Of a DNA stretch of 64,000 nucleotides, positions 24,327-35,928 are shown piece by piece. The stretch comes from Albula goreensis (taxonomy: Eukaryota > Chordata > Actinopteri > Albuliformes > Albulidae). The notes beneath the pieces were generated by a model. The model searched no databases. It was not told the origin of the DNA and worked only from the letters and a program-made list of their open reading frames with translations. The position numbers and the translations under genes are program-made. The stretch's first letter is position 1. The number at the start of each line of letters is the position of its first letter. The stretch spans positions 1,763,501-1,827,500 of the forward strand of contig CM040750.1 in NCBI GenBank assembly GCA_022829145.1. The letters are read 5' to 3'.

Positions 24327-24915
24327 AAGTGAGTTAGGGTGAACATAAACATGTCTGTGTAAGTACAATTGGGTAGAGGTATGTATATGTTCACACATGG
24401 ATTTATATTTTTACATTTCCAATAGTACATGACTGCCTATGTGAATGGTCATTTGCATGAATTTTGCATTTGCATGAGTATTGTCTATGTGGATGTGTTT
24501 GCATGTGTGCAGTGGGCATGCCAGTGTACATGAGTTGTGTGTGTCTCTCTACATGTAAACCTGGGCACATGCCTATGGCCCTGTGCAGATGAGCACACTT
24601 GCATCTCAGTAGGCATGTTCCTAAGAATGTGTGTGGTTGCATGTAGATTTGTGTGCATTTGTTTGTGCTGCGTCACATGTATGCACTCTTGTGGGTATTC
24701 TTTGTGTTAGGACAGTGCCATTCAGCTCCAGGGTCTAAGGCCTACAGTGTCTGAATATATTTGAGTCAAACTCACAATACAAAACCTCCTGTCACAAATT
24801 AACTTACCTCGTAGACCAACAAAGTAAAGCAGTTCTTGAAATCAGGTGGTGTACTGTGTGTTGATGGAGCAAATACCTACAGATGCGGAGGCCTTCAGAA
24901 CCTGGATCTCAGCAG

Positions 24916-24920
<5 letters not shown>

Positions 24921-24991
<71 letters not shown>
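24921..24991. repeat. (GT)35 microsatellite
   Basis: An uninterrupted gt run of about 70 bp. Perfect runs of this length are usually length-polymorphic. Confidence 0.98.
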
Positions 24992-24993
<2 letters not shown>

Positions 24994-27900
24994 CGTGCAT
25001 GTGGTTGAGTCCTCTCTGAGCTCCTTTCCTTTGTACTGATCAGAACCTGGGCCCCACTGGCACACTGTAATGCTCCATTTCCCTGGGTCTGCCTGAACTT
25101 TGGGTCCTGAAGGCGCTGACTGCATTAAACATATAGGCCTGCTCTGGTAAAGCAATAAATGATTCAAAGCTGCTGATTTACACAGAACAGGGAGTATGTA
25201 TTACACTGAACCAGCTGAGACCCAAACACAAGCTCACTTCTCTCAACAATGGAAAACAAGTCCCTGCAGGAGAGGAGGAAATGAGAATCTCTGTAGCTCC
25301 ATCCCAAAACAATGAAACACCGCTTCCAACACAACATACTGTCTGTTAATTGCTTTCAGGTTATTTCCATGATAAAAAAAGCTAGAAACAACTGACATCA
25401 AGTCTTAACATTTTTGGCTTTTCAATTAACACCCAGATGAACCGTTTGTTACCAAAGCAGAGAAAGAGAGAGAGAGCTCTATTCCAGATTCAAGTCCCCA
25501 TAGATGATGCAGGGCGGGTACAGAACCATGTGGAAAACTGCACTGTAGGTGAAACCACTCAAGGCCCTGGGCAGCAGGTGAATTAAGGTGATCTTCATGA
25601 TCATGTGGCCCACTAGATGCCACATGTTGTCATGGGAACATCAGGTTTAAGCCTGCAAAGCTTGTGTTTACATGGGCCGCTCTGAAAACAGCCTTACTCC
25701 TAATTTCACCCTCACACAAGTTTAACCGCAGTTACTGAGTGACTAAACCCTCACAACCTGAAGGTCATTTCAGATTCTGCTCAGGAAACAGGGGAGGACT
25801 GTCAAGACAGAAAAGCCAATAACAACATAAAAACCAATACAATCAAAAATAAACAGTAAATTATATATGGGTTTGAAAAACTAAAGAGTGCTGTAGAGTG
25901 GGAGGTGAAGGCGCCTATGGACACAGCGGTGCTGAGACACATTCTCCTCACTAATGGACCCAATCAAAACTGCTCAGCTGTTTAAAGGGAACTCAGGTTA
26001 AGAAGCTGTTCAGTTAAATACATACAAATTCCCCAGGGTTACTGTTAGTACTATGGTAAAGAAAGGCAGTGATCACTGGATTCAATAAGAGTCTAGATTC
26101 CAGACGACTGTTATTTATGAGGATAAAGTTATTTATATGTAACAATTTCAATGAATACCATTGATTACCCTGCTATATTGAATAACTGTGTCCTTCACTC
26201 CACTCTAAGGCAATTTGTCTGCTCAGTATTCAATCGTGAATGATTTGAAATCAATGAAGTGTGAATCTCATCTGAAAATGGCAGAATTTTATTCTTTCAC
26301 AAATGCAACAAATCTGTGTCCATCAGTTCGTGATATAGCTTATCAGCTTTTCCAATTATAGAAACAAGAGACCAGACATATGCATGCTCAAATTTCTGCA
26401 CAATTTTCCATCTTAAACATCACTTTTCCATAAAAACAAGAGACTTATGCATGCATTTTTACAAACATAACACAGGAACCCAATGATATTTTGATGGGAA
26501 CCAACCAAAAAATCTTTATAATTCAAAATGAAAACATAAAAATCTGTTGGAGCATTGGAAGTTCAGACTGAAACCTGACAGCCTGTGCTTGTGCTCTCCT
26601 GGACTGAAAAGAAAGTTAAAGCAATATGGTCTATGAATACAATATGGCATTCCATATTTGGGGAAAATAGAGGAAATATCATTTAAAAAGTGCTGAGAGC
26701 ATTTTAAAGGGGACCTAATCCAGCTAAAATTGCTACAGCTAATCATTCATTAACAGTGATTAATGGCCACTTTCTGGGATGACTGAGACTCCATTCATAG
26801 AGCAGAGTAACTGATGGGGAAGACCGCAGGCAAGTGTACTTTTAAGGGCAGTTTGTCAAAGCCTGTCACACCTACACAGGTAGGGCAGATTCTACTGCAT
26901 GTTTCACAACCACTACACACTGGCAGCAGAAACCTTCAAAGCACCATGATTTCCAAGAATTTTCTTTTTTGTAATTTTGTACCCAGCTAAAAATATCAAC
27001 ACAAGCAATTTCCAAGTTTATAATAGGTATTTATGACAATACATTTACATACTACATGCCAAAATACTTTGAGATGAAAACTCTGAGACAAAGCTTCAAG
27101 CTTACTCTGCATTATGGTTTACATTAAAGTGAAGTTGTGGAAAAGTCTGGAGTAAATTTGGTGTCATTCATATCTAACATGTAACATATATAATTATACT
27201 GTATGGTGTTTAGTTCTTAGTGCAGTTAAACTAAACAAATGCTGAGCCTTCATGCAAACAACCATTAGTGTTTTTGGCAGAAACTAATTTGTCTGTAATT
27301 TCCAGGGTCAAAGTCAGGGAAAGTACAGCTTTTGAATCATTCTTACTGATATGTACGAAACATTCCTCAGAATTTCTCACCCCATAAACTGCTGAAAACA
27401 GCCCATTCAACAACTTTCGCTACCAACTCCAAGTCTATAATTTAGGCCATTCAGACCATCAAATCTCTCCTCAAGCCTTTCACAGTGTGTTCATTTGCCA
27501 GAAACTTCCAGAGAATTCTGATATACCTTTAGTTCCCTGCAACACTAAAAGGTAGACTCTGACACCACAGGCTTTCAGATTATGAAAAGCACTAAAGAAA
27601 AGACTGGACTCTCTGCTGCATTTCTCAGATGGCCTTCAATTGGAGATCCCTTTCCTCACCATAAAAATAATACTGTGAGATTATGTAAATATTATTAATA
27701 GTCTCCCAAACCCATTTTTTTTATTGTGGAGAAAGAAGAGTAAGTGTTCTCAGAGAGTAATTTGGAAATTATACGGCTGGATAAACTGTCACTATTTTTC
27801 TTCAGTATGTTAATCGGGGGCTTGGTGTTATTTTTCATGGGGAGCTCCTCAGAACATTTGTACTGGAGGAAAGGACATCAAATGATGCTCTGAAATGTGA

Positions 27901-29519
27901 TACACATTTTAATTTCACACTCCATCAGGTTTTACAGCCCTGCTACGGCACGACAGGAAAAAAAGACTGACAGAAAGCCACGTTCACAACCGCACAAAAA
28001 AGAGGTTTCATGACATCATGTTTTTAACTTCCAGCAGATTTTTTTTTTTGCTTCTTATTTCCCCCGCCGAGGTCTATGGTAAAATGACACATTTGCATCA
28101 CCTTGTCCACAGTGCTTGGTCACTGTTGCTTCCAAATTTTTTACCCCCTAGAGGAACTTAACAGTTTAATTGTACAACGTGTTTGAAAGTATGGTCTCGT
28201 CACTGGTTTGACCTTTAATGTCCCCTAATAATTAGCTTTCATCAGTGAAGAGGTGGTGTCAGAAAAATGACTCCATAGCTCTGTGGTTTTATGGATAAAT
28301 GGCTTAATGGGCTGTAAATGAAACCTTAAGTATAATCTTTCTGCCATCCTGTGTGTAACTGCTTTCAGGAGTAACCACTTAAGGTCCATATCTCTGATTA
28401 ATGTACTCTAGTGTAGGAATAAAAGCAAAAGTTATTGTAGATAGTAGAGCCTCTGAACCATACCTGAGGTTTTCAACAAACAAGTTATTTCAGGTTACGG
28501 GGAAATTATCCACAATACGTTTATTTTTTCAGTAGGAGTGCTTTGAAAAAGGCATGTTTCTTCTGAAGGTGAAGCAACCATGCTCTGCACAGACAAAGCA
28601 CAAATACAGACATACACCACACACAAATATGCAGACATACACACAAGATATGTATGTGCACAGACTGATAACTTCACTTCCTGTTAACTTTTATATAGAC
28701 AGCATCCCAACACCAAATTTAAATACGGTATGATGAGTCATTGTTTTTTTTTCTAATGTGACACACCACTTCCAAACATACTGAGAAAAGAATGAAAGGG
28801 AAGAGCATACAGAGGTCCATTTATGCTGCTGGAGAAACGGACAGAGCATGAAGCAAAGTGCAAAATGATAAATCTATAGATCATTACAGAATTGTTCAAA
28901 AGGTGAAGCCAATCTAATCTTCTATGCAAGGCCAGCCTGAGAGCTGTGGAAATATTGTGTGTTCAGGTGAGAGCCATCTCTTCCACTTAACACACGCTCC
29001 ATGATTCTACAAGCACGATGAAGCTTGCAGTCTCACCTACTGTTCCATTTAAGGGCGCGATTCATGTGTTAAGAGTATTGGAAAGAAGAGGGAAATGGTG
29101 AATGAAAGGCCAACTAGAATATTCAAGGCCTTGAAAATAACCTGAAGTCCCTCATCTCAACAGCTCATCGTACAGTGCAGCGGTTCTGCAGCGCTGCCGT
29201 GCACGCTTTTATTTATCGCAGCCCTGAAGGATGAGGAGTGAACCCCTCTGTTCCAGTGTACATTAAATAAATTAATAACTCTATGGAATGTGAGTGTTTG
29301 AAACATGTTCTCATTTTCTGACTATAATACTCTAGCTTCCCTTTCTTTCTTCGTTTCTCTGATTTGCAATGCAGTTTGCTGAGGCCCTAGAATCACGGCT
29401 ACTGCTTTAAACCCAAAGCAAGAGCAAAGCTAAATGGAGGCTTTATGTATTTTCTTGTTTTTATATCCAACATAAATTCAATTCAATACAATTCTGAAAA
29501 TGTATTTTGGTTTTCTCAC

Positions 29520-29684
29520 CTCTGTCAGTCCGGACACCTCCCCCTTCTCTAGAGGCCGGGCGATGTAGGGAGCGAGGGTTCGCCCTGTGTCCACTGGTCT
29601 CCCCTTCATGAAGTGTTTGCCTGCTTCGTAGATGTCCACCTCCAACATTTTACCTTTGTACTCTGGGGTTTTAGGGACCAGAAC
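29520..29684 (-). CDS. cdkal1: cdkal1 penultimate coding exon (end of TRAM region)
   Basis: The 165-bp exon is phase 0 at both ends and encodes 55 residues starting [20 protein letters not shown] and ending [10 protein letters not shown]. The acceptor is a tatttttatttaag tract before 29684; the donor is gtgag after 29520. The protein is closely like the vertebrate CDKAL1 segment that follows FYEQ, including the EVDIYE-GKHFMKG core and the [10 protein letters not shown] end. It completes the TRAM-type RNA-binding domain, which holds the tRNA substrate, and starts the linker to the membrane anchor. Neither the radical-SAM CxxxCxxC motif nor the N-terminal cluster cysteines are in this window; they lie in earlier exons. 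The open frame running past the acceptor to 29807 is intronic. Confidence 0.95.
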
Positions 29685-31255
29685 CTTAAATAAAAATACA
29701 CAGACACTGGTAAACTGAAGGAAGAGGAGATTTTGGGAAAATCGGGGTTGGGTGGGGTAGGAGTGCATCACAAACAAATCCAGCTGAAACAGAAAAAAAC
29801 TGCACACAAACTTTGTGGTCGAGGACGCAGACTATAAGCCTTTCACTCTGAAGGACTAAGCCTTTCCTTGAACAAAAGTCTCAGCTATTCCCCGGAGGTT
29901 AGAGAGGCCAGTATAATTCACAGGCCATTCCAGGAAAACCAGGTCCATTGCCAGGGAAAAAAAAAAACAATCTACCATCAGCTGTCCCATGTGACCAAGG
30001 AGATTCCTTAAATCAATCATGATGAACGGCACTAAGTGTCTGATCTCTGGCAGTGATTAGCGAAAGCTAGTGGGCTGAGTCTTCACCCATGGCTCCTGTG
30101 CCCAAGCCCAAATGAAGGCTCAGAGACCAGGAGAAACCTCTGGGATTCTGCCTCCTCAATCCCAGCGGCCGCTCGTATCTGCAATCTCTCGTGGGCACCC
30201 TGTCTTAAAAATAATTCACACAGACAACCACTGCGTACCGTCTGAGACTTGGCCCGAGCGACACTCGCTCCCCAGACGCCCACAGACCGCAGACTAGGGG
30301 CTCCTATTTCCCCCAGGTCTATTGAAGATGATCTTTTGCAAAATGGATTCCACTCAAAATTAAAGAGTGAATTGGATTAAAGAGATCTGCAGGGGTTTAC
30401 ACTGAAATTACCTTTACAAGAGAATTGTACACAATTGTACTTCTCAGAGTTGGCCACCTTTCTACAGACATCAAAGGAGGTGTTTTATTCCGGCACATTA
30501 CAATCCGTCAAACATATGGCATATCTATGGATCTGTCAATTACGTTTTCAATTAACTTGGAACTAAATGTGTTTTCCCTGTCTTCGCCTCATTTTAATTC
30601 TGTTCCATGAATTGAAAAAGCAGAATTACTGTATGAAGAGTATTTTTCATTCCATCATGTACTCCACAGCTTCAGACACTGAAGGTCAAATATTATCATC
30701 GGTGAGGCAGCACGAGGAGACCTCCTCGCACCTTCTTCCTTCTGCTATTATGAAAGCAGGAAGGCATACAGACTGCCTGATAAACTCAATTCATATTTCT
30801 TAAATAAGGCTGCTACGCTAATCACATGCTCTGCATGATAAATGTAATTATCCTGAAGAACAATCTTATGGAGCACCAGGATGTGTTGCAAAGGGTACAG
30901 GTGCATTGTGGGTCATTAATTTAAACTTAATCCTTTTTTTGCCAGAAACTTCTCAGTCTATTTACCACTGCATCTTAAAGATCTTGTTAAATGTCTGCCA
31001 TGCATAATGATGAGATATGCACAAGCTATGGGCCCATCACAGTTACCTTTCCTGTGACAAGCCAAACACAGGCACCCTCCCCTACCCATCTTCTTTTAAG
31101 CCCTCTTTCAAAAAAATGGCTTTTTGAGAAACAGTCTTTTTTTTAACCAATCACATATAATTTTTTTGAAAGGACACCGGCTGAGCAACAAGTGATTTAT
31201 GCGAACACCAAGTGCTCACTACAAATGTGCAGATCTGACTGAAATCAGGCCGAGC

Positions 31256-31280
31256 GGGGAGGGGAGGGGAGGGGAGGGGG
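31256..31280 (+). repeat. (GGGGA)n tract, G-quadruplex-capable
   Basis: Five G-runs of four or five, each separated by a single A. That pattern satisfies the usual four-run, short-loop criterion for an intramolecular G-quadruplex. It lies on the strand opposite to cdkal1. Confidence 0.9.
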
Positions 31281-32492
31281 TAATGGGGAGATGTAATAGG
31301 GCCAGGGGCCTGCTCAACACCGCGGGTTGCTAATTTAATCAGCATACCTGCTGCTCCATGCGCACACCCAGCCCTGGCCCCGCTTTGTGTGGGAGAAGGT
31401 GGCTGTGAGCAGGGAGGGGCCTGGGGCAGCGTGGGGGCTGTCAGCGGCCTATTGACGTGTGATTACGGAGCTGAAAAGGCCCCGCCAGGCCTGACAAGAG
31501 GGCCTGTCGCCTCAACGCCATTCGCCAGGGCGGTGCGTCAGCTTAAGGGAGGGCACTTTTGTTCGCCGTTCAATAGCATTCATGCAGGTTCCCCCCTCCC
31601 TTTAATAAAACACAGCTGAAGTGTGGCTCAATCTGATCGAAGGAAAATATCCAAAAAAACAAATGATCTGATACAAAAAATAAAAGAATATGCCCCTTAT
31701 CTGCTGGGAGGTGTGGATCAGGGTCCATTGGAATGATGGGATTGTAAGGAAAATGAAAGAGAAAGACAGCACGTCACATGCATCTCAGATTAAACCGCAG
31801 CCTTTATCACATAATTCCTCTCGGATCGATTGTCACAGGCGCGGGGGTTTTGTTGGCTCTTTGAATAGACGGATCAATAGCACAGCACCCTCTGTGCGAA
31901 ACAAGCGACCCCCTTCAAGCCGTTGACCCCAGAGGGGCCAGTCAAACCTCTTGTCTTCTGGTAGGCAGATTCCATTTATTTCTACAAAGCAAGCACCTTT
32001 AATTCAAATGTGGATTTATCTACATTTATCTCTTGCCTCTTTTTTATTTCAGGGCCCCTTCACCTTCTCTGGACTGCAGAGGATTCAGACAAGGTGGAGG
32101 GATGGGAGGAAAGGGGGAATGGGGGGGGGTGACTATGGCAACCTCCTGGCCTGGAGACAGCCTCTCTTTCAGGAACATGATGAGAATATTCCAGCCCAGA
32201 TCCCCCAGCTCAGGAGGGTTATTCAGCAGGGGTCACCCAGGCAAGGAGGGGCCCTCTTCCCATTCAGCCAATTTACACTGCGGGAGTGAGAGGACTGCAG
32301 AATCCGGAGGGGGGAAGAGACGAGCGGTGGGGTCATGCAAGCTTTCATCGGGGGTCTCCACGGATGTACGGATCACGGATCAGAGCCCCCATACACTTAG
32401 GCCTCATTCCTCCTGGCCCTTGGGCTAAACCCCTGAGCACAGCACGCTCCCCTCTGCACCCGCTGGCGCGTTCTGAATCAGCAGCAGCAGAT

Positions 32493-33980
32493 ATTAAACA
32501 CCTCCCCACACGCAGCGCCGGCCTGAACTCCACCCTATTAAACACCTCCCCACCTCCCCACCCTATTAATCACCTCCCCACACGCAGCGCCGGCCTGAAC
32601 TCCACCCTATTAAACACCTCCCCACACGCAGCGCCGGCCTGAACTCCACCCTATTAAACTCCACCCTATTAAACACCTCCCCACACACAGCGCCGGCCTG
32701 AACTCCACCCTATTAATCACCTCCCCACACGCAGCGCCGGCCTGAACTCCACCCTATTAAACTCCACCCTATTAAACACCTCCTCACACAGCGCCGGCCT
32801 GAACTGCCTGAACTCCACCCTATTAAACACCTCCCCACACACAGCGCCGGCCTGAACTCCACCCTATTAATCACCTCCCCACACGCAGCGCCGGCCTGAA
32901 CTCCACCCTATTAAACACCTCCCCACACACAGCGCCGGCCTGAACTCCACCCTATTAAACTCCACCCTACTAAACACCTCCTCACACAGCGCCGGCCTGA
33001 ACTCCACCCTATTAAACACCTCCCCACACGCAGCGCCGGCCTGAACTCCACCCTATTAAACTCCACCCTATTAAACACCTCCCCACACGCAGCGCCGGCC
33101 TGAACTCCACCCTATTAAACACCTCCCCACACGCAGCGCCGGCCTGAACTCCACCCTAATAAACACCTCCCCACACGCAGCGCCGGCCTGAACTCCACCC
33201 TATTAAACACCTCCCCACACGCAGCGCTCCACCCTATTAAACCTGAACTCCACCCTATTAAACACCTCCCCACACGCAGCGCCGGCCTGAACTCCACCCT
33301 ATTAAACACCTCCCCACACGCAGCGCCGGCCTGAACTCCACCCTATTAAACACCTCCCCACACGCAGCGCCGGCCTGAACTCCACCTTATTAAACACCTC
33401 CCCACACGCAGCGCCGGCCTGAACTCCACCCTATTAAACACCTCCCCACACGCAGCGCCGGCCTGAACTCCACCCTATTAATCACCTCCCCACACGCAGC
33501 GCCGGCCTGAACTCCACCCTATTAAACACCTCCCCACACGCAGCGCCGGCCTGAACTCCACCCTATTAAACACCTCCCCACACGCAGCGCCGGCCTGAAC
33601 TCCACCCATTAACACCTCCCCACACGCAGCGCCGGCCTGAACTCCACCATATAAACACCTCCCCACACGCAGCGCCGGCCTGAACTCCACCCTATTAAAC
33701 ACCCACCCTCCCTCACACGCAGCGCCGGCCTGAACTCCACCCTATTAAACACCTCCCCACACGCAGCGCCGGCCTGAACTCCACCCTATTAAACTCCACC
33801 CTATTAAACACCTCCCCACACACAGCGCTGGCCTGAACTCCACCCTATTAAACACCTCCCCCCACACGCAGCGCCGGCCTGAACTCCACCCTATTAAACA
33901 CCTCCCCACACGCAGCGCCGGCCTGAACTCCACCCTATTAAACACCTCCCCACACGCAGCGTCGGCCTGAACTCCACCCT
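32493..33980. repeat. 44-bp CpG-rich minisatellite, about 33 units
   Basis: The unit is ctgaactccaccctattaaa, then cacctccccacacgcagcgc, then cggc. Many units carry an extra 15-bp ctccaccctattaaa, giving a 59-bp form. Others have small deletions or cacaca in place of cacacgca. Most units hold three CpGs, all in the cacgcagcgccggc part, so the array is locally CpG-dense inside an intron. The open frames across it are by-products of the repeat. Confidence 0.97.
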
Positions 33981-34008
33981 CATAGCAACGCACTTCACTG
34001 GCCTTAGA

Positions 34009-34085
34009 GAGAAAGAGAGAGAGTGTGTGCTTCTTTCCTCCACTGCCATGGGTTAAGTAACGAGGTGTGTGTATGTATGTATTTG

Positions 34086-34117
<32 letters not shown>

Positions 34118-34495
34118 CGTGCGCATGTGTTTATGTGTATGTGTGTGCGTGTGTATGTATGTGGGCGTGCTTCTTTCCTCCACTGCCATGGGTTTAGTAA
34201 TGAGTATGAGTAGTATGTATGCATGTATGTATGTGTGTATGTGTGTGTTTATGTGTATGTATGCGTGTGTGTGTGTGTGTGTGTGTGTGTGCATGCATGT
34301 ATGTATGTATGTGTCTGTGTGTGTGTGTTTATGTGTATGTATGTATGTATGTATGTGTGTGTGTGCATGTATGTGTGTGTGTGTTTGTGCATGTATGTAT
34401 GTATGTGTGTGTTTACGTGTATATATGTATGTATGTATGTGTGTGTGCGCGCGCTTCTTTCCTCCACAGACATGGGTTAAGTAATGAGGTGGGCC
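34009..34495. repeat. Composite TG/TATG array with three 36-bp islands
   Basis: Three copies of a 36-bp island starting gcttctttcctccactgcca and ending gtaatgag lie at 34029, 34169 and 34453. They are separated by tracts of tg, tatg and at repeats with cgcg bits. The tracts are long alternating purine-pyrimidine runs. The array begins about 30 bp after the 44-bp minisatellite ends. Long open frames on both strands here are simple-sequence artefacts. Confidence 0.93.
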
Positions 34496-35557
34496 CTCCA
34501 GGGCAGCAGCAGGTCGTGACGTGCAGCCGTGTGACTCTGATTAGGCATGGCGAGCCGAGCGCCGAGCTCATCTCCGTCCGCACGGAGAAACGGGGAAATC
34601 ACAGGGGGAGATCAAACTGCCACGTTTCGCTGATGGCCCTACCAACCCAATGACACTTGTAACTAACTTTGTAGCCCCAAGTCAACCTGGGGAAAAATTA
34701 TTACCGGTTGCTTCCTTTTAAAAGAAGCAAACTTCAAACGTCTTTTTGATGAGTGTTAACTCTGGAGTAAATTGATTTATTTGCAGACATTTTAGAGTGG
34801 AGTTTTACAGGGGTTCTTTGAAGCCAGATGCAGCAGGATTTATGCAGGAATGTGACAGGGGGCTGACCCAATGTTTGAACATTAAAAAAAGATTAACTTT
34901 ATCAGGTGCTGAACTGCCTACAGGAGGGTATCTATGTGTTTGATTAAAAACGACCCTTTAAGCATACAGGTGCAAGCTGAGGAAATCAAACAGGAGCTCA
35001 AAATGTCGTCTTTGAGATGAAACATAAAGCCAATGACCAGCCCTGTCTGCATTTTCAAATCCATGCTGCTGCTCCAAAATAAAACACATGCACATATACA
35101 GCTGCACCTCAGAGATACGAGCACAAGAGCAGAGTGGTTCATTACTCTGAAACTTCTGTAATTCTGAAAGATCTTTGTCATCACTGATAAGTAAGATTTT
35201 GTATAATGCTCTGCTTTTCACAATCATGACCAGAAAGATAAGAGGATACATATTTGTGGTTTATTTTTCTTGTGGACTGGCTTTATTTTCTTTTCTCTAA
35301 CTGTCTAACTATTGTGCTGGATAGTCAATTGTTTGCCTCATAAAACACAATTTTACAACCACTGTTTTGGTTAAATATTAACATAGCATTTTGCCAGCCA
35401 GCTTGTTAATTTCCCAAAGACTCATCTTTACAATCATTTTACAAAAAGCTTTCTGGTGCCCTCAGTGCTAAAACAAATCTTTTTGGCTAATTATGATAAT
35501 ATTTTAGGGTTTTTTAATTAATGAAAAGTATGACAGCATCTGGGTTTCGTGTTGGCC

Positions 35558-35580
35558 TTTTTTTTTTTTTTTTTTTTTTT
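35558..35580. repeat. Poly-T run (23 nt)
   Basis: Uninterrupted T run in the cdkal1 intron, 265 bp from the exon at 35845-35928. Confidence 0.95.
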
Positions 35581-35844
35581 GCATCTGAGCTGAAAACCGA
35601 TATGGCATAATTAGAATGCTAATTCCACATTTTCACCCCGTACGGCTGAGGGGTGTTTTGTGCCTCTGGGTTTATGCTGTATCAAGTTTATTTAATAAAA
35701 TGCTGAGGAAGGCTTCAATTACAGTCATGTATTTGTATTACAGCTCCATGTTATTTTAAGTTTGGAAGGAGATACTCAAGCCAAACAGAAGACCTTTATT
35801 TGTATCTGGCTTTCTGAGAGTTAACTTTGTGAAGTCTCACTTAC

Positions 35845-35928
35845 CTGCTCATAGTATTTATTGTGGGCAACGTAGTACTGGGTATCAAAAGACTCCTCTG
35901 TGACCAGCACCTGTTGTCTTTCACCAAC
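35845..35928 (-). CDS. cdkal1: cdkal1 antepenultimate coding exon (start of TRAM region)
   Basis: The 84-bp exon encodes exactly 28 residues, phase 0 at both ends: [17 protein letters not shown] followed by [11 protein letters not shown]. The acceptor is a tctctccag and the donor is gtaagt. The peptide is nearly identical to the vertebrate CDKAL1 segment after the radical-SAM domain, with the diagnostic [14 protein letters not shown] and YVAHN-YYEQ motifs. It forms the first strands of the TRAM domain, which binds the tRNA anticodon stem-loop. It joins in frame to the exon at 29520-29684 (FYEQ/VLVPK type junction). The preceding exon should lie to the right; none was recognised up to 64000. 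Confidence 0.96.

Larger units (their letters stand above)
14418..29519 (-). other. cdkal1: cdkal1 last intron, 15102 bp
   Basis: The intron is bounded by a gtgag donor (29515-29519 on the plus strand) and a pyrimidine-rich cag acceptor at 14418-14420. It holds microsatellites, two homopolymer runs, a dispersed retroelement-type repeat (19605-19960) and a possible tRNA-like element (17347-17600), listed separately. Otherwise it is low-repeat DNA without convincing open frames. Stretches near 21610-21760, 22540-22790, 23090-23300, 27760-27900 and 28190-28320 look like candidate conserved non-coding sequence (see findings). A short (GA)n tract is at 15247-15271. Confidence 0.8.
29685..35844 (-). 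other. cdkal1: cdkal1 intron, 6160 bp
   Basis: It is bounded by the gtaagt donor next to 35845 and the acceptor next to 29684. About a third of it is tandem repeat (32493-34495). The rest includes a G-rich tract at 31256-31280, a poly-T run at 35558-35580 and low-repeat stretches at about 30330-30720 and 35590-35760 that look like candidate conserved non-coding DNA. No further exon is recognised, and the flanking exons join in phase with no residues missing relative to the family. Confidence 0.88.

Noticed and set aside
33745..34224. 159-codon minus frame with CVWGGVFNRVEF-like repeats
   Set aside because: The frame is the 44-bp minisatellite read through; the other frames of the array behave alike and indels break it.
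34004..34653. Several 70-153 codon Cys/Val/Met or Thr/His frames on both strands
   Set aside because: They come from TG/TATG simple sequence and appear on both strands at once.
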